Shown: one piece after another, positions 1 through 5,893 of the stretch
How positions within the stretch are numbered: position 1 is the stretch's first letter
How the letters are laid out: every line of letters begins with the position of its first letter
NCBI GenBank assembly: GCA_021849995.1
Contig: JAJZSC010000183.1
Span: forward strand, 1-6,839
Reading direction: 5' to 3'
Length of the DNA stretch: 6,839 nt
Origin: Bacillota bacterium
GTDB taxonomy: Bacteria > Bacillota > Desulfitobacteriia > Desulfitobacteriales > Desulfitobacteriaceae
Notes under the pieces: model-generated
The model's database searches: none
Seen by the model: the letters and a program-made list of their open reading frames with translations, nothing else
Told to the model about the DNA's origin: nothing
Position numbers and translations under genes: made by a program

Positions 1-39
1 GGAAAGATAAAAAAAATAAGAACTTCAGCTGGAGGAAAA

Positions 40-234
40 ATGCCTGAAACTATAATAAAGTATCTCTCACAACAAGAGCTTGCGAAGGTGCATCAAAAAT
101 ATGGGAAACCAGGTGAAATTTCCCCTGGAGTACCCGGGAAAAAAAGCAAAAAATACTCTTCTAGTTCTAAGCATAAGGAAGAGAAAGAATTGAAAAGTGG
201 TGATGTTAAAAGCCGGTCTGACGATGCAGTTTAA
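40..234 (+). CDS. Small hypothetical protein, Lys/Ser-rich
   Basis: This is a 64-codon ORF with an ATG start and a good Shine-Dalgarno sequence (GGAGG at 31-35, four bases before the ATG), so translation is plausible. I do not recognise the product. Residues 1-25 could form a short helix (IIKYLSQQELAKVHQKYG). The remainder is hydrophilic, with many Lys, Ser, Glu and Gly residues, and is probably disordered. There is no signal peptide, membrane segment or cysteine. It lies outside the transposon, 91 bp upstream of a second small reading frame in the same direction that the transposon interrupts, so both may belong to one displaced transcription unit. The start is chosen from the ribosome binding site. 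A function cannot be assigned. Confidence 0.5.
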   Translation: MPETIIKYLSQQELAKVHQKYGKPGEISPGVPGKKSKKYSSSSKHKEEKELKSGDVKSRSDDAV

Positions 235-325
235 AGGTTACTTTTATTATTCTACAGTTGCATAGTATTATTCCCTAAATAGTTGACCATACTACTATTA
301 AACAGAAGAAGTTGGAGGGTATGTA

Positions 326-421
326 ATGCGATTCTCAATTCTTGAAGAATATTTTTTACAGGCAAGTCACCGGCTACCGGAGGAAGCCCAAAGAGTTCTT
401 TTAGGGGTACCGCCAACATAA
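326..421 (+). pseudogene. 5' fragment of a gene cut by the transposon end
   Basis: An ATG at 326 follows a strong GGAGGG ribosome binding site at 314-319 with six bases between. The frame reads MRFSILEEYFLQASHRLPEE and continues to codon 26 (base 403). Base 404 is the first base of the transposon terminal repeat. From there the frame reads five transposon-encoded codons (GVPPT) and stops at TAA 419-421. The exact coincidence of codon 26 with the transposon boundary and the strong ribosome binding site suggest a real gene whose 3' part was separated by the insertion. The fragment is amphipathic and not recognisable as a family. The rest of the gene is not visible elsewhere in the window. An opposite-strand frame over 252-452 lacks comparable start signals and is treated as a shadow. 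Confidence 0.45.
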
Positions 422-441
422 CGCGGATTTCGTACGCTAAG
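404..441 (+). repeat. 38-bp terminal inverted repeat of Tn3-family transposon
   Basis: The 38 bases begin GGGGTACCGCCA and end CGTACGCTAAG. This matches the size and form of Tn4430/Tn1546-type ends, which start with GGGG and finish with ACGCTAAG. It lies 36 bp beyond the tnpA stop codon, the usual place for the end next to the transposase gene. It is the binding site for TnpA and the site of strand cleavage at base 404. Confidence 0.9.
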
Positions 442-464
442 CCATAACACAAAGGGAAATGTCA

Positions 465-482
465 GATTTTCCGTACGTTAAG
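465..482 (+). repeat. Partial duplicate of the inner box of the terminal repeat
   Basis: GATTTTCCGTACGTTAAG at 465-482 repeats the inner part of the terminal repeat (GATTTCGTACGCTAAG, 426-441) with a two-base insertion and one substitution. It is in direct orientation about 41 bp further in, and it overlaps the tnpA stop codon (TTA at 478-480 on the + strand). It may be an extra TnpA contact site or a trace of an earlier end. This is seen in the sequence; the role is inference. Confidence 0.45.
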
Positions 483-3459
483 GAAGTCCAGCTTCTGTTT
501 CTTGACAACGGAGTGGTCGTAAAGTCTCAAGAGATGTAGTTTGTTTTAAGTTGAATGTGTATTCACCTAGGAAATTGATGTGTTCCCATCCAAGTGGTGA
601 AATATGATACAGCAATTCATCTCTCAGAGAACCTTGCTCCTTTTTGAATTCCATTGCTTTGGCCAGATAGACGGTGTTCCATACGCTAATAGCATTTATC
701 AGAATATTTAATGCACTTGCCCGTTGGAGCTGATCCTGTAGCGCACGTTCACGTAACTCCCCATGTTTTCCGAAGGATATATCTGTGGCCAGGGCATTCA
801 TTTTTTCCCCCTTATTTAATGCTCGGTGAATCCTGCGACGAAGAGCTACGCTCGAAATATAATCCAAGATAAATATTGTCTTTTCAATACGGCCCATTTC
901 GCGGAGTGCTGTGGCCAAACTGTTTTGCCTCGCATAAGAACCCAGTTTCCCCATGATAAGCGAAGCAGATACGGTTCCTTCGTGGATTGAGTGAGCAAGC
1001 CTCAGTACATCATCGTAGTTCTTTTGAATAATTTTTGTGTTAATTTGACCACGCAGCAGCTTCTCCAATTTAGGAAAATCACTTGCTTTTCCAATAGTAT
1101 ACAGTTTGGGGTCGGCCAAATCACGGATCCTAGGTGCAAATCGAAATCCGAGTAAATGCGTTAATCCGAAGACTTGATCTGTGTAACCAGCTGTGTCTGT
1201 GTAGTGCTCCTCGATAGTCAAGTCAGTTTCATGGTGCAATAGTCCGTCAATGACGTGAACTGCATCCCGGGCATTGGTGTTAATAACTTTGGTATAAAAA
1301 CTAGAAAACTGATCACTGACAAATCGGTAAATGGTAGCACCCCTACCTGTACCATAGTGCGGGTTGGCATCCGCATGTAGTGAGGATACACCTATTTGTA
1401 TACGCATGCCATCTGATGAGGATGTTGTACCGTCTCCCCAATAAGAGGGCAAAGTAAGTCGGTGATGGAAATTCACAAGCACTGCTTGTGCCTTATTCAT
1501 GGCGTCTTCATAGAGACGCCATTGCGCAGTGTTAGCCATCTGCCGATAAGAAATGCCTGGTGTAGCTTCGGCCATCTTGGTCAGACCTACATTTGTTCCC
1601 ATTGCCATAAGAGTAGCCATTAGGATTGTTGTTTCTTTTTCATTAGGAATCCTATTAGTTGATGCATGTATAAATTGTTCGTGAAAGCTTGTCCAATGGG
1701 CAACGTCCATCAACAAATCGGAAAGATTAATGCGTGGTAGCAACTCATAAAGGGATAAACTAAAATTTCTGGATTCATCCGGTACATCTTTCTCTAATCG
1801 ATCAATGTGGAGCTTACCGTTCACCAGATTAACACCCTCTAGTTCTACTATATTTTTTGAAACCCATTGAAGACGATTTAACAGTGAATCGGTTCGCTCT
1901 TCTATGTATTCGTTAGCAGACAAGTCTACTGCCAATCTTATTGAACTACTTTCAGTCCTGGACCAATCATATTTAGAGATAAGATATTCGTCGAAGTCTT
2001 TATGCTGACGGCTACCATCAATAGATACATCCCCAGATCGCACATAATTCCTCAACTCTGTAAGGACAGCCATTTCGTAATAATGTCGGTTAATCGTACC
2101 ATCATTGTCAAAGACATGATTTTGCCAGCGATTAGAGACAAAATCAAGAGGTGCCTCATCTGGTACTTTTCTTTTGCCATTTTCATTCATGTCTCGGATA
2201 ATATCGATGGCTATCATTAATGGTTCCGCAGACTTTCTAGATCGGAATTTAAATGATTTAAGAAAGGTTGGAGTATATTTACGCAGAGTGTAAAATTTCT
2301 TTTCCAACAAATCCAAATAATCATAATCAATGGGACGTGCTAATTGTTTTGCTTCTTCCACAGATTTGACCAACTGCTCCCATGGCATAACAGCTTCCAA
2401 TGCAATAAAAGGGTCAATGCCTTCATTTCTGGCGTTTATTAGTGCATTTCCAAGATCAGCGAAATGAACAACTTTTTCGTTTATTGACTTTCCTTGTTGC
2501 TTTTGAATCTCTTCCTGAGCTTTTCGGCCTTTGGACAGTAGTGATAGAATCTGTCGGTCGTGAATTTCAAACGCTTGGTCAGTTAAATCTTGAATAAGTT
2601 CGAGCAGATAGGCAACCAGTATTGCATATTTTTTAGTTTCGTTAAACCTCCGGAAAGATTGAGGCTCATATCTCACACCAATTTTGGAAAGCTGACGCAG
2701 CCGGTTTGGATGAATACCTTTCGTATCAATTGTTAGTTGTAAATCTCGTATGTATTCAAGCTTTTGGATTACTTTGAGAAATGAGTCTGGTGAACAAGTA
2801 CCTGGTATATCCCTTAGCCATGCCAGGTACGTTTTGCTGCTTTGTGGCATCGTAGACAGTATGTGTTCAAGTTTTACCAATTGTTCCGCGGTTAGTGAGG
2901 AAACCAGTAGCTTGAATATTTTTTCTTCCGCACGTTGGCGGGATTCCCATACCACTCGTTCAATCGTGGTCATTGCTGGTAAAATAATCTTTTGTTTCCG
3001 CAATTCGTCGATAGCCATTCGTATTAGATAACTTGAATTGCCGTTTTCCAGCGAATACTTTAGCATTGTGCGTGAAAGAGATCGGTATTCCGATAAAGTA
3101 AAGTTCTGAAAACCATAGGCCTGTCGGATTTCCTCCAAATGCTCCCGTCTTGTCGGTTCCCGCTGAGCATAAAGTGGGTATACATCTGGATCGATATCAA
3201 CTTGGTTAGCAATGTAGTTAAGGACCTTGTCTGGAATGGATTTCTGGTCAGACAGGGGCCATCCAGGATAACGGAGAATTGCCAATTGCACAGCAAAACC
3301 TAAACGATTATGGTCACGGCGGTGATTATTTATTATGTCTAGGTCATGTTGAGAAAAAGTATAATATGTGCCTAGATCCCAATCATTGTCCGCCGGGATC
3401 TGCATAAATTCCTGTCGTTGCTCCGCTGTCAGTAATTCTTTTCCTCTCAAAATCCACAC
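478..3459 (-). CDS. tnpA: Tn3-family transposase TnpA
   Basis: This 993-residue DDE transposase is full length for the Tn1546/Tn4430 group (about 990 residues) and has no frameshift. It catalyses replicative transposition, binding the 38-bp ends and forming cointegrates. The N-terminal part carries the DUF4158-type region (residues about 5-170, including NRLGFAVQLAILRYPGW). The C-terminal half is the Tn3 DDE domain. The catalytic residues appear to be D676 (WGDGTTSSSDG), D755 (HYTDTAGYTD) and E885 (LNKGEKMNAL); the 130-residue D-to-E spacing equals that of Tn3 TnpA as I recall it. The start is a GTG at 3459 with an in-frame stop two codons upstream. An AGAAGG sequence abuts the GTG, while AAGGTG is better spaced for a TTG at codon 4 (3450), so the true start may be either. 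It lies 152 bp downstream of tnpR on the same strand, and co-transcription is likely. Confidence 0.97.
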   Translation of the reverse strand: MWILRGKELLTAEQRQEFMQIPADNDWDLGTYYTFSQHDLDIINNHRRDHNRLGFAVQLAILRYPGWPLSDQKSIPDKVLNYIANQVDIDPDVYPLYAQREPTRREHLEEIRQAYGFQNFTLSEYRSLSRTMLKYSLENGNSSYLIRMAIDELRKQKIILPAMTTIERVVWESRQRAEEKIFKLLVSSLTAEQLVKLEHILSTMPQSSKTYLAWLRDIPGTCSPDSFLKVIQKLEYIRDLQLTIDTKGIHPNRLRQLSKIGVRYEPQSFRRFNETKKYAILVAYLLELIQDLTDQAFEIHDRQILSLLSKGRKAQEEIQKQQGKSINEKVVHFADLGNALINARNEGIDPFIALEAVMPWEQLVKSVEEAKQLARPIDYDYLDLLEKKFYTLRKYTPTFLKSFKFRSRKSAEPLMIAIDIIRDMNENGKRKVPDEAPLDFVSNRWQNHVFDNDGTINRHYYEMAVLTELRNYVRSGDVSIDGSRQHKDFDEYLISKYDWSRTESSSIRLAVDLSANEYIEERTDSLLNRLQWVSKNIVELEGVNLVNGKLHIDRLEKDVPDESRNFSLSLYELLPRINLSDLLMDVAHWTSFHEQFIHASTNRIPNEKETTILMATLMAMGTNVGLTKMAEATPGISYRQMANTAQWRLYEDAMNKAQAVLVNFHHRLTLPSYWGDGTTSSSDGMRIQIGVSSLHADANPHYGTGRGATIYRFVSDQFSSFYTKVINTNARDAVHVIDGLLHHETDLTIEEHYTDTAGYTDQVFGLTHLLGFRFAPRIRDLADPKLYTIGKASDFPKLEKLLRGQINTKIIQKNYDDVLRLAHSIHEGTVSASLIMGKLGSYARQNSLATALREMGRIEKTIFILDYISSVALRRRIHRALNKGEKMNALATDISFGKHGELRERALQDQLQRASALNILINAISVWNTVYLAKAMEFKKEQGSLRDELLYHISPLGWEHINFLGEYTFNLKQTTSLETLRPLRCQETEAGLP

Positions 3460-3581
3460 CTTCTATATATAAGGTCAATATTAACTTAGTTATCAGGATT
3501 TGTATTTGTATTGATATTAATATCTAAAAACTAAAATACTGATTTTCCTTTCGAATCGCATAATGGTGACAGCAATTCTCT

Positions 3582-3598
3582 TGTCTATTTAATAGACA
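3582..3598. repeat. 17-bp palindrome between tnpR and tnpA
   Basis: TGTCTATT and AATAGACA form perfect 8-bp arms around a single T. The half-sequence resembles the TGTC-type half-sites of resolvases, but 17 bp is too short for a standard 26-28-bp crossover site. A second perfect palindrome, GATATTAATATC, lies at 3513-3524 in the same spacer. Either could be an operator or part of a recombination locus. The remaining spacer (3460-3611) is AT-rich and shows no gene. Confidence 0.35.
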
Positions 3599-3611
3599 TA
3601 GTACTACTCCG

Positions 3612-4169
3612 TTATTTTGAGGTGGATATAATGTGTCGGTAAAGGGTAGCTCTTGAAACACCAATCATTTGACAAATATCTTTTATGGAATGGTTTGGAT
3701 CATTTAATAATGCTTTGGCAGCAGCAATCTTCTTATCGTCCATTACTTTGGGCCTACCACCTAGGCGACCTCTAGCTCTGGCGGCTCGTAAACCGGCATA
3801 TGTTCTTTCTCGAATGATATCTCTTTCAAACTCAGCTAATGCCCCAAACACATGAAAAATTAGTTTACCTCCAGGTGTAGTTGTATCAATATTTTCCTGA
3901 AGACTTCTAAAGCCAATCTTTCTTTCATGAATATGGTTAACAACTTCAATAAGCTGTTTAAGCGATCGACCTAATCGATCTAACTTCCATACCACAAGAG
4001 TATCTCCTTCACGCATGTATTCCAGTGCCTCCTCCAGTCCAGACCGTAATGGTTTTATTCCACTTGCTACATCCTCATAAATTTTTTCACATCCTATACA
4101 GATGAGAGCATCTTTTTGGAGATCAAGATTTTGATCTTGTGTTGACACTCTTGCATATCCAACTAACAT
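3612..4169 (-). CDS. tnpR: Serine resolvase TnpR (resolvase/invertase family)
   Basis: This 185-residue small serine recombinase resolves cointegrates made by TnpA at a res site. The N-terminal catalytic domain starts with MLVGYARVSTQDQNLDLQ, giving nucleophile Ser9 and Arg7. The active-site segment VVWKLDRLGRSLKQL has Lys62, Asp64, Arg65 and Arg68. The E-helix signature GALAEFERDIIRERT is at 109-123. A GRPK linker at 138-141 leads to the DNA-binding helix-turn-helix (about 160-182, SIKDICQMIGVSRATLYRHI). Length and motifs are complete. The ATG at 4169 has GGAG (+ strand 4178-4181) eight bases upstream. It reads in the same direction as tnpA, unlike Tn1546, where I recall tnpR and tnpA being divergent. 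The upstream repeats at 4206-4336 are the likely target and would also let TnpR repress its own transcription. Confidence 0.95.
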   Translation of the reverse strand: MLVGYARVSTQDQNLDLQKDALICIGCEKIYEDVASGIKPLRSGLEEALEYMREGDTLVVWKLDRLGRSLKQLIEVVNHIHERKIGFRSLQENIDTTTPGGKLIFHVFGALAEFERDIIRERTYAGLRAARARGRLGGRPKVMDDKKIAAAKALLNDPNHSIKDICQMIGVSRATLYRHIISTSK

Positions 4170-4205
4170 TCAACCAACTCCAATTAACAGAAATATATTT
4201 TTATT

Positions 4206-4336
4206 GTCTCATAAGTCTTGAAATATGTCAGTAATGATATCCTGTATTTGAGATAAGTTTTGAAACCTATTTTACACCTAACAATTAATTTTTTTAAATA
4301 TAATAAAAGCATCTCAAAAACGAACGTATGTGAGAT
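4206..4336. other. Putative res site upstream of tnpR
   Basis: The stretch upstream of tnpR holds repeated half-site-like motifs. ATCTCA (4311-4316) and TGAGAT (4331-4336) form the ends of a 26-bp unit, the size of a serine-recombinase crossover site. A second TGAGAT lies at 4249-4254 and GTCTCATA at 4206-4213. The 13-mer ATAAGTYTTGAAA occurs in direct orientation at 4211-4223 and 4253-4265, 42 bp apart, about four helical turns. Resolvases usually bind three subsites next to tnpR, and the layout would place crossover subsite I at 4311-4336, farthest from the gene. The repeats are seen directly; their assignment as res is inference. Confidence 0.5.
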
Positions 4337-4418
4337 AAAATAAGAAGACATTTTTGCGTTGGAAAAAACGGGGCTTTAAATTTTAATATTTTCTAATATC
4401 TAAAATAAGGTTTTTTCC

Positions 4419-4447
4419 TTGTGCTAATTAAACACTTATGATATTAT
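4419..4447 (+). promoter_or_regulatory. Candidate promoter for the cbiM leader
   Basis: TTGTGC (4419-4424), a 17-base spacer, and TATTAT (4442-4447) form a sigma-A-like promoter: a weak -35 and a good -10. Transcription would start near 4454, just before a small hairpin (AACGG 4461-4465 with CCGTT 4473-4477), and run through the terminator at 4509-4558 toward cbiM. This is a prediction from spacing and consensus only. Confidence 0.3.
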
Positions 4448-4508
4448 TTTGCCAACAGCAAACGGACTGAAGCCGTTAGATCATTTTCTGCATAACAAGA
4501 CATTAAAT

Positions 4509-4558
4509 ACCACGAAGGTGTTTCTTCGCATGAAGCGAAGGAAACTTTGTGGTTTTTT
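4509..4558 (+). terminator. Intrinsic terminator in the cbiM leader (possible attenuator)
   Basis: ACCACGAAG (4509-4517) pairs with CTTTGTGGT (4545-4553), and the inner part CTTCGC/GCGAAG (4524-4529 with 4535-4540) closes a five-base loop. A small internal bulge lies around 4518-4520. A T-rich tail (4553-4558, then GTTTT) follows directly. No + strand gene precedes it in the window, so it ends either a short leader transcript that controls cbiM, or a transcript whose gene has been lost. It lies 64 bp before the cbiM start. No known riboswitch consensus was recognised in 4454-4508. Confidence 0.7.
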
Positions 4559-4622
4559 GTTTTATGGAGGTGTTGACAACGAAATTATAAATAAAAAATT
4601 CTAAAGAAATGAGGAAAGAACG

Positions 4623-5285
4623 ATGCATATACCAGATGGTTTTTTAGATACTAAAACTTGGATAACAACAGCAGTTCTGAGTGCAGGAGCGTTGGGTTAC
4701 AGTGTAAAAAAATCAAGGGAAGAACTGGATGAAAAACAAGTTCCTAAATTGGGTATAATGGCTGCCTTTATCTTTGCAGCACAAATGATTAATTTTCCTA
4801 TAGCGGGTGGAACCTCAGGCCACCTCTTAGGAGCCGCATTGGCTACGGTGTTGTTGGGGCCATGGAATGCTGCACTGATTATCTCAACTGTATTAGTCAT
4901 CCAATGCTTTGGTTTCCAGGACGGGGGCATTACGGCCTTGGGTGGAAACATATTTAATATGGCGGTTGTAGGGGTGATCGTTGCTTTTATTTCTTGCAAG
5001 ATTCTCTCATCGCTCTTTAAAAATGCAGCAGGAAGGAATATTTCCATATTCATTGCTTCATGGTTATCGGTTTTTGTTGCTGCTACTATGGCGTCATTTG
5101 AACTGGCTGTTTCCGGGACAGTGCCTTTTTCAGTGGCTTTTCCGGCCATGGCCGGGTGGCATACCCTTATTGGTATTGGAGAAGGACTCATTACTGTAGT
5201 GGTGGTGAATACTGTCACCAGAATGGGATTTGTGGATGCAAAAATAGCATCAGTAAGGGGGCAGAGAGATGAAAGGAATCTATAA
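4623..5285 (+). CDS. cbiM: CbiM/NikM, metal-binding membrane component of Co/Ni ECF transporter
   Basis: This 220-residue integral membrane protein of the CbiM/NikM family is the substrate-specific component of energy-coupling-factor transporters for cobalt or nickel. The mature N-terminus MHIPDGFL is diagnostic: the terminal amine and His2, together with His67 in FPIAGGTSGHLLGA, form the planar metal site described for NikM. Further family motifs are FQDGGITALGGNIFNM (98-113) and GWHTLIGIGEGLIT (178-191). Several hydrophobic segments span the protein, roughly 12-26, 43-58, 70-95, 110-132, 140-165 and 180-199. The ATG at 4623 follows GAGGAAAG (4611-4618). The start must be exact because the N-terminal residues bind metal. 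The 3' end overlaps the next gene by 17 bp, implying translational coupling. Cobalt versus nickel preference cannot be settled from sequence alone. Confidence 0.95.
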   Translation: MHIPDGFLDTKTWITTAVLSAGALGYSVKKSREELDEKQVPKLGIMAAFIFAAQMINFPIAGGTSGHLLGAALATVLLGPWNAALIISTVLVIQCFGFQDGGITALGGNIFNMAVVGVIVAFISCKILSSLFKNAAGRNISIFIASWLSVFVAATMASFELAVSGTVPFSVAFPAMAGWHTLIGIGEGLITVVVVNTVTRMGFVDAKIASVRGQRDERNL

Positions 5286-5562
5286 AATTCTTATATTGGC
5301 TTTAATAGTAGCCGCATTTTTATCACCCTTTGCTTCTTCCAGCCCGGATGGATTGGAGAAAGTGGCGGAGGATTTAGGATTCATTGATAAAAGCAATGAA
5401 TCACCAATAATAAAATCGCCTTTTCCCGATTATGTTTTTCCAGGGATCAAAAATGAAGGAGCAGCCACGGCGGTTGCAGGGATAGCGGGTACGCTTATCA
5501 CCTTTGGTGTAATGGTTGGGTTGGCCAAAACAGTTGGTAAAAAGACACGAAGAACCCAATAA
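5269..5562 (+). CDS. PDGLE-domain CbiN/NikN-type transporter subunit
   Basis: This 97-residue protein has an N-terminal hydrophobic helix (about 4-22), then the SPDGLEKVAEDLGF motif (25-38) that defines the PDGLE domain, an extracytoplasmic loop (about 39-62), and a second hydrophobic helix (about 65-88) ending in a basic KKTRR tail. Two-helix proteins of this kind act with CbiM/NikM in nickel or cobalt uptake, and in related systems the small N subunit helps load metal into the M component. The ATG at 5269 lies inside the cbiM 3' end and has AAGGGGG at 5255-5261. Genes for the Q (transmembrane coupling) and O/A (ATPase) subunits would normally follow, but a terminator comes next. The energy module must therefore be encoded elsewhere or be missing. 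Confidence 0.87.
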   Translation: MKGIYKILILALIVAAFLSPFASSSPDGLEKVAEDLGFIDKSNESPIIKSPFPDYVFPGIKNEGAATAVAGIAGTLITFGVMVGLAKTVGKKTRRTQ

Positions 5563-5577
5563 AATAACAACAATCAG

Positions 5578-5630
5578 GACCATGAAGGTCTTATCTGGAG
5601 AGTTTCCGGAAACCTTCATGGTCTTTTTTT
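5578..5630 (+). terminator. Strong intrinsic terminator after the cbiM operon
   Basis: GACCATGAAGGT (5578-5589) pairs perfectly with ACCTTCATGGTC (5612-5623), with a further inner stem CTGGA/TTCCGG near 5595-5609, followed by seven Ts (5624-5630). It begins 15 bp after the stop codon of the PDGLE gene and closes the two-gene operon. Confidence 0.92.
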
Positions 5631-5656
5631 ATAACTTGGTAGCAAGTTGCACTATT

Positions 5657-5687
5657 TTGCATATTGGGCTGAAAAGCCTTTTATGAT
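5657..5687 (+). promoter_or_regulatory. Weak candidate promoter for the nikA-like leader
   Basis: TTGCAT (5657-5662) and TATGAT (5682-5687) are separated by 19 bases, longer than the optimal 17. The -10 differs from consensus at one base. A start near 5694 would place the whole series of hairpins at 5702-5856 in the 5' leader, which is the main reason to propose it. Confidence 0.25.
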
Positions 5688-5693
5688 ACCCTT

Positions 5694-5866
5694 TCCCCAG
5701 TTACAACGGAATGTTGTACATGTTAAAAGCTTCCTTGGCAGGGCTTTTAACAAACTTCCTTAGTTTGTTGGTGGTTGAGGATTGCTCAGACCCTCAGCGC
5801 CAATGTGTATCCTCTTTTCAGTGGGTATACAGGGGTGTAATGGGCCCCTGTATACCAATATTTTTT
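5694..5866 (+). promoter_or_regulatory. Structured 5' leader with terminator/antiterminator choice
   Basis: Several hairpins lie in tandem upstream of the nikA-like gene: TACAAC/GTTGTA (5702-5718); GTTAAAAGC/GCTTTTAAC (5722-5751, 12-base loop); AACAAACT/AGTTTGTT (5749-5769, sharing three bases with the previous one); and GGTGG..TTGAGG with CCTCAGCGCC (5770-5801, one bulge). The leader ends in the terminator at 5824-5866. GTGTATCC (5805-5812) can pair over eight bases, two of them G-U, with GGGTATAC (5823-5830), which is the 5' arm of the terminator; the two structures exclude each other. GAGGAT (5777-5782) could in turn pair with ATCCTC (5809-5814) and free the terminator. This is the architecture of a transcription-attenuation riboswitch or protein-binding leader. 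It does not match cobalamin, NiCo, SAM-I or TPP consensus motifs as I know them. Given the downstream gene, nickel, cobalt or a related metabolite is a reasonable ligand guess. Confidence 0.5.
5824..5866 (+). terminator. Intrinsic terminator in the leader of the nikA-like gene
   Basis: GGTATACAGGGG (5824-5835) and CCCCTGTATACC (5845-5856) form a perfect 12-bp stem with a nine-base loop. AATA and then six Ts (5861-5866) follow. It ends 27 bp before the downstream ATG with no gene in front of it, so it is best read as a regulated attenuator. The four-base gap before the T-run may weaken it. Confidence 0.75.
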
Positions 5867-5893
5867 ATTACATGATTACGAGGAGAGAAGAAA

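Larger units (their letters stand above)
404..4340 (-). mobile_element. Tn3-family transposon (Tn4430/Tn1546 subgroup), visible part
   Basis: The element begins at 404 with a 38-bp terminal inverted repeat and contains tnpA, tnpR and a probable res region, both genes reading toward the 404 end. The transposase and repeat resemble those of the Tn4430/Tn1546 subgroup (comparison from memory). The right boundary given here is only the end of the last recognisable transposon part, the putative res region. No complementary terminal repeat (CTTAGCG... ending in CCCC) was found between 3460 and 6839. The element may therefore be truncated on the right or may continue beyond the window with the metal-uptake genes inside it. 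The 5 bp preceding 404 (TTTTA, 399-403) would be the target duplication, but its partner cannot be checked here. Confidence 0.82.

Noticed and set aside
252..452. 66-codon minus-strand frame crossing the transposon end
   Set aside because: It starts inside the transposon, has no clear ribosome binding site and overlaps the + strand frame with a strong ribosome binding site at 314-319. Treated as a shadow.
4321..4334. LexA/DinR-like box CGAACGTATGTGAG upstream of tnpR
   Set aside because: Only the left half-site fits the Firmicutes consensus. The right half departs from GTTYG, and the sequence is better explained as the centre of the 26-bp inverted unit.
4370..4410. GGGG at 4370 as a possible second transposon end
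   Set aside because: Orientation is wrong for the right end, and the following bases do not match the terminal repeat.
4573..4578. Perfect -35 hexamer TTGACA between the terminator and cbiM
   Set aside because: No acceptable -10 lies 16-18 bp downstream; the TATAAA at 4586 is far too close.
4564..4590. Eight-codon leader peptide (MEVLTTKL) before cbiM
   Set aside because: The GGAGG overlaps the proposed ATG, so it has no usable ribosome binding site.
4454..4622. Cobalamin or NiCo riboswitch upstream of cbiM
   Set aside because: Expected conserved boxes were not found, and the space before the terminator is too short for either class.
4697..5218. 173-codon minus-strand frame opposite cbiM
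   Set aside because: cbiM is unambiguous on the + strand; this is an antisense shadow without family features.
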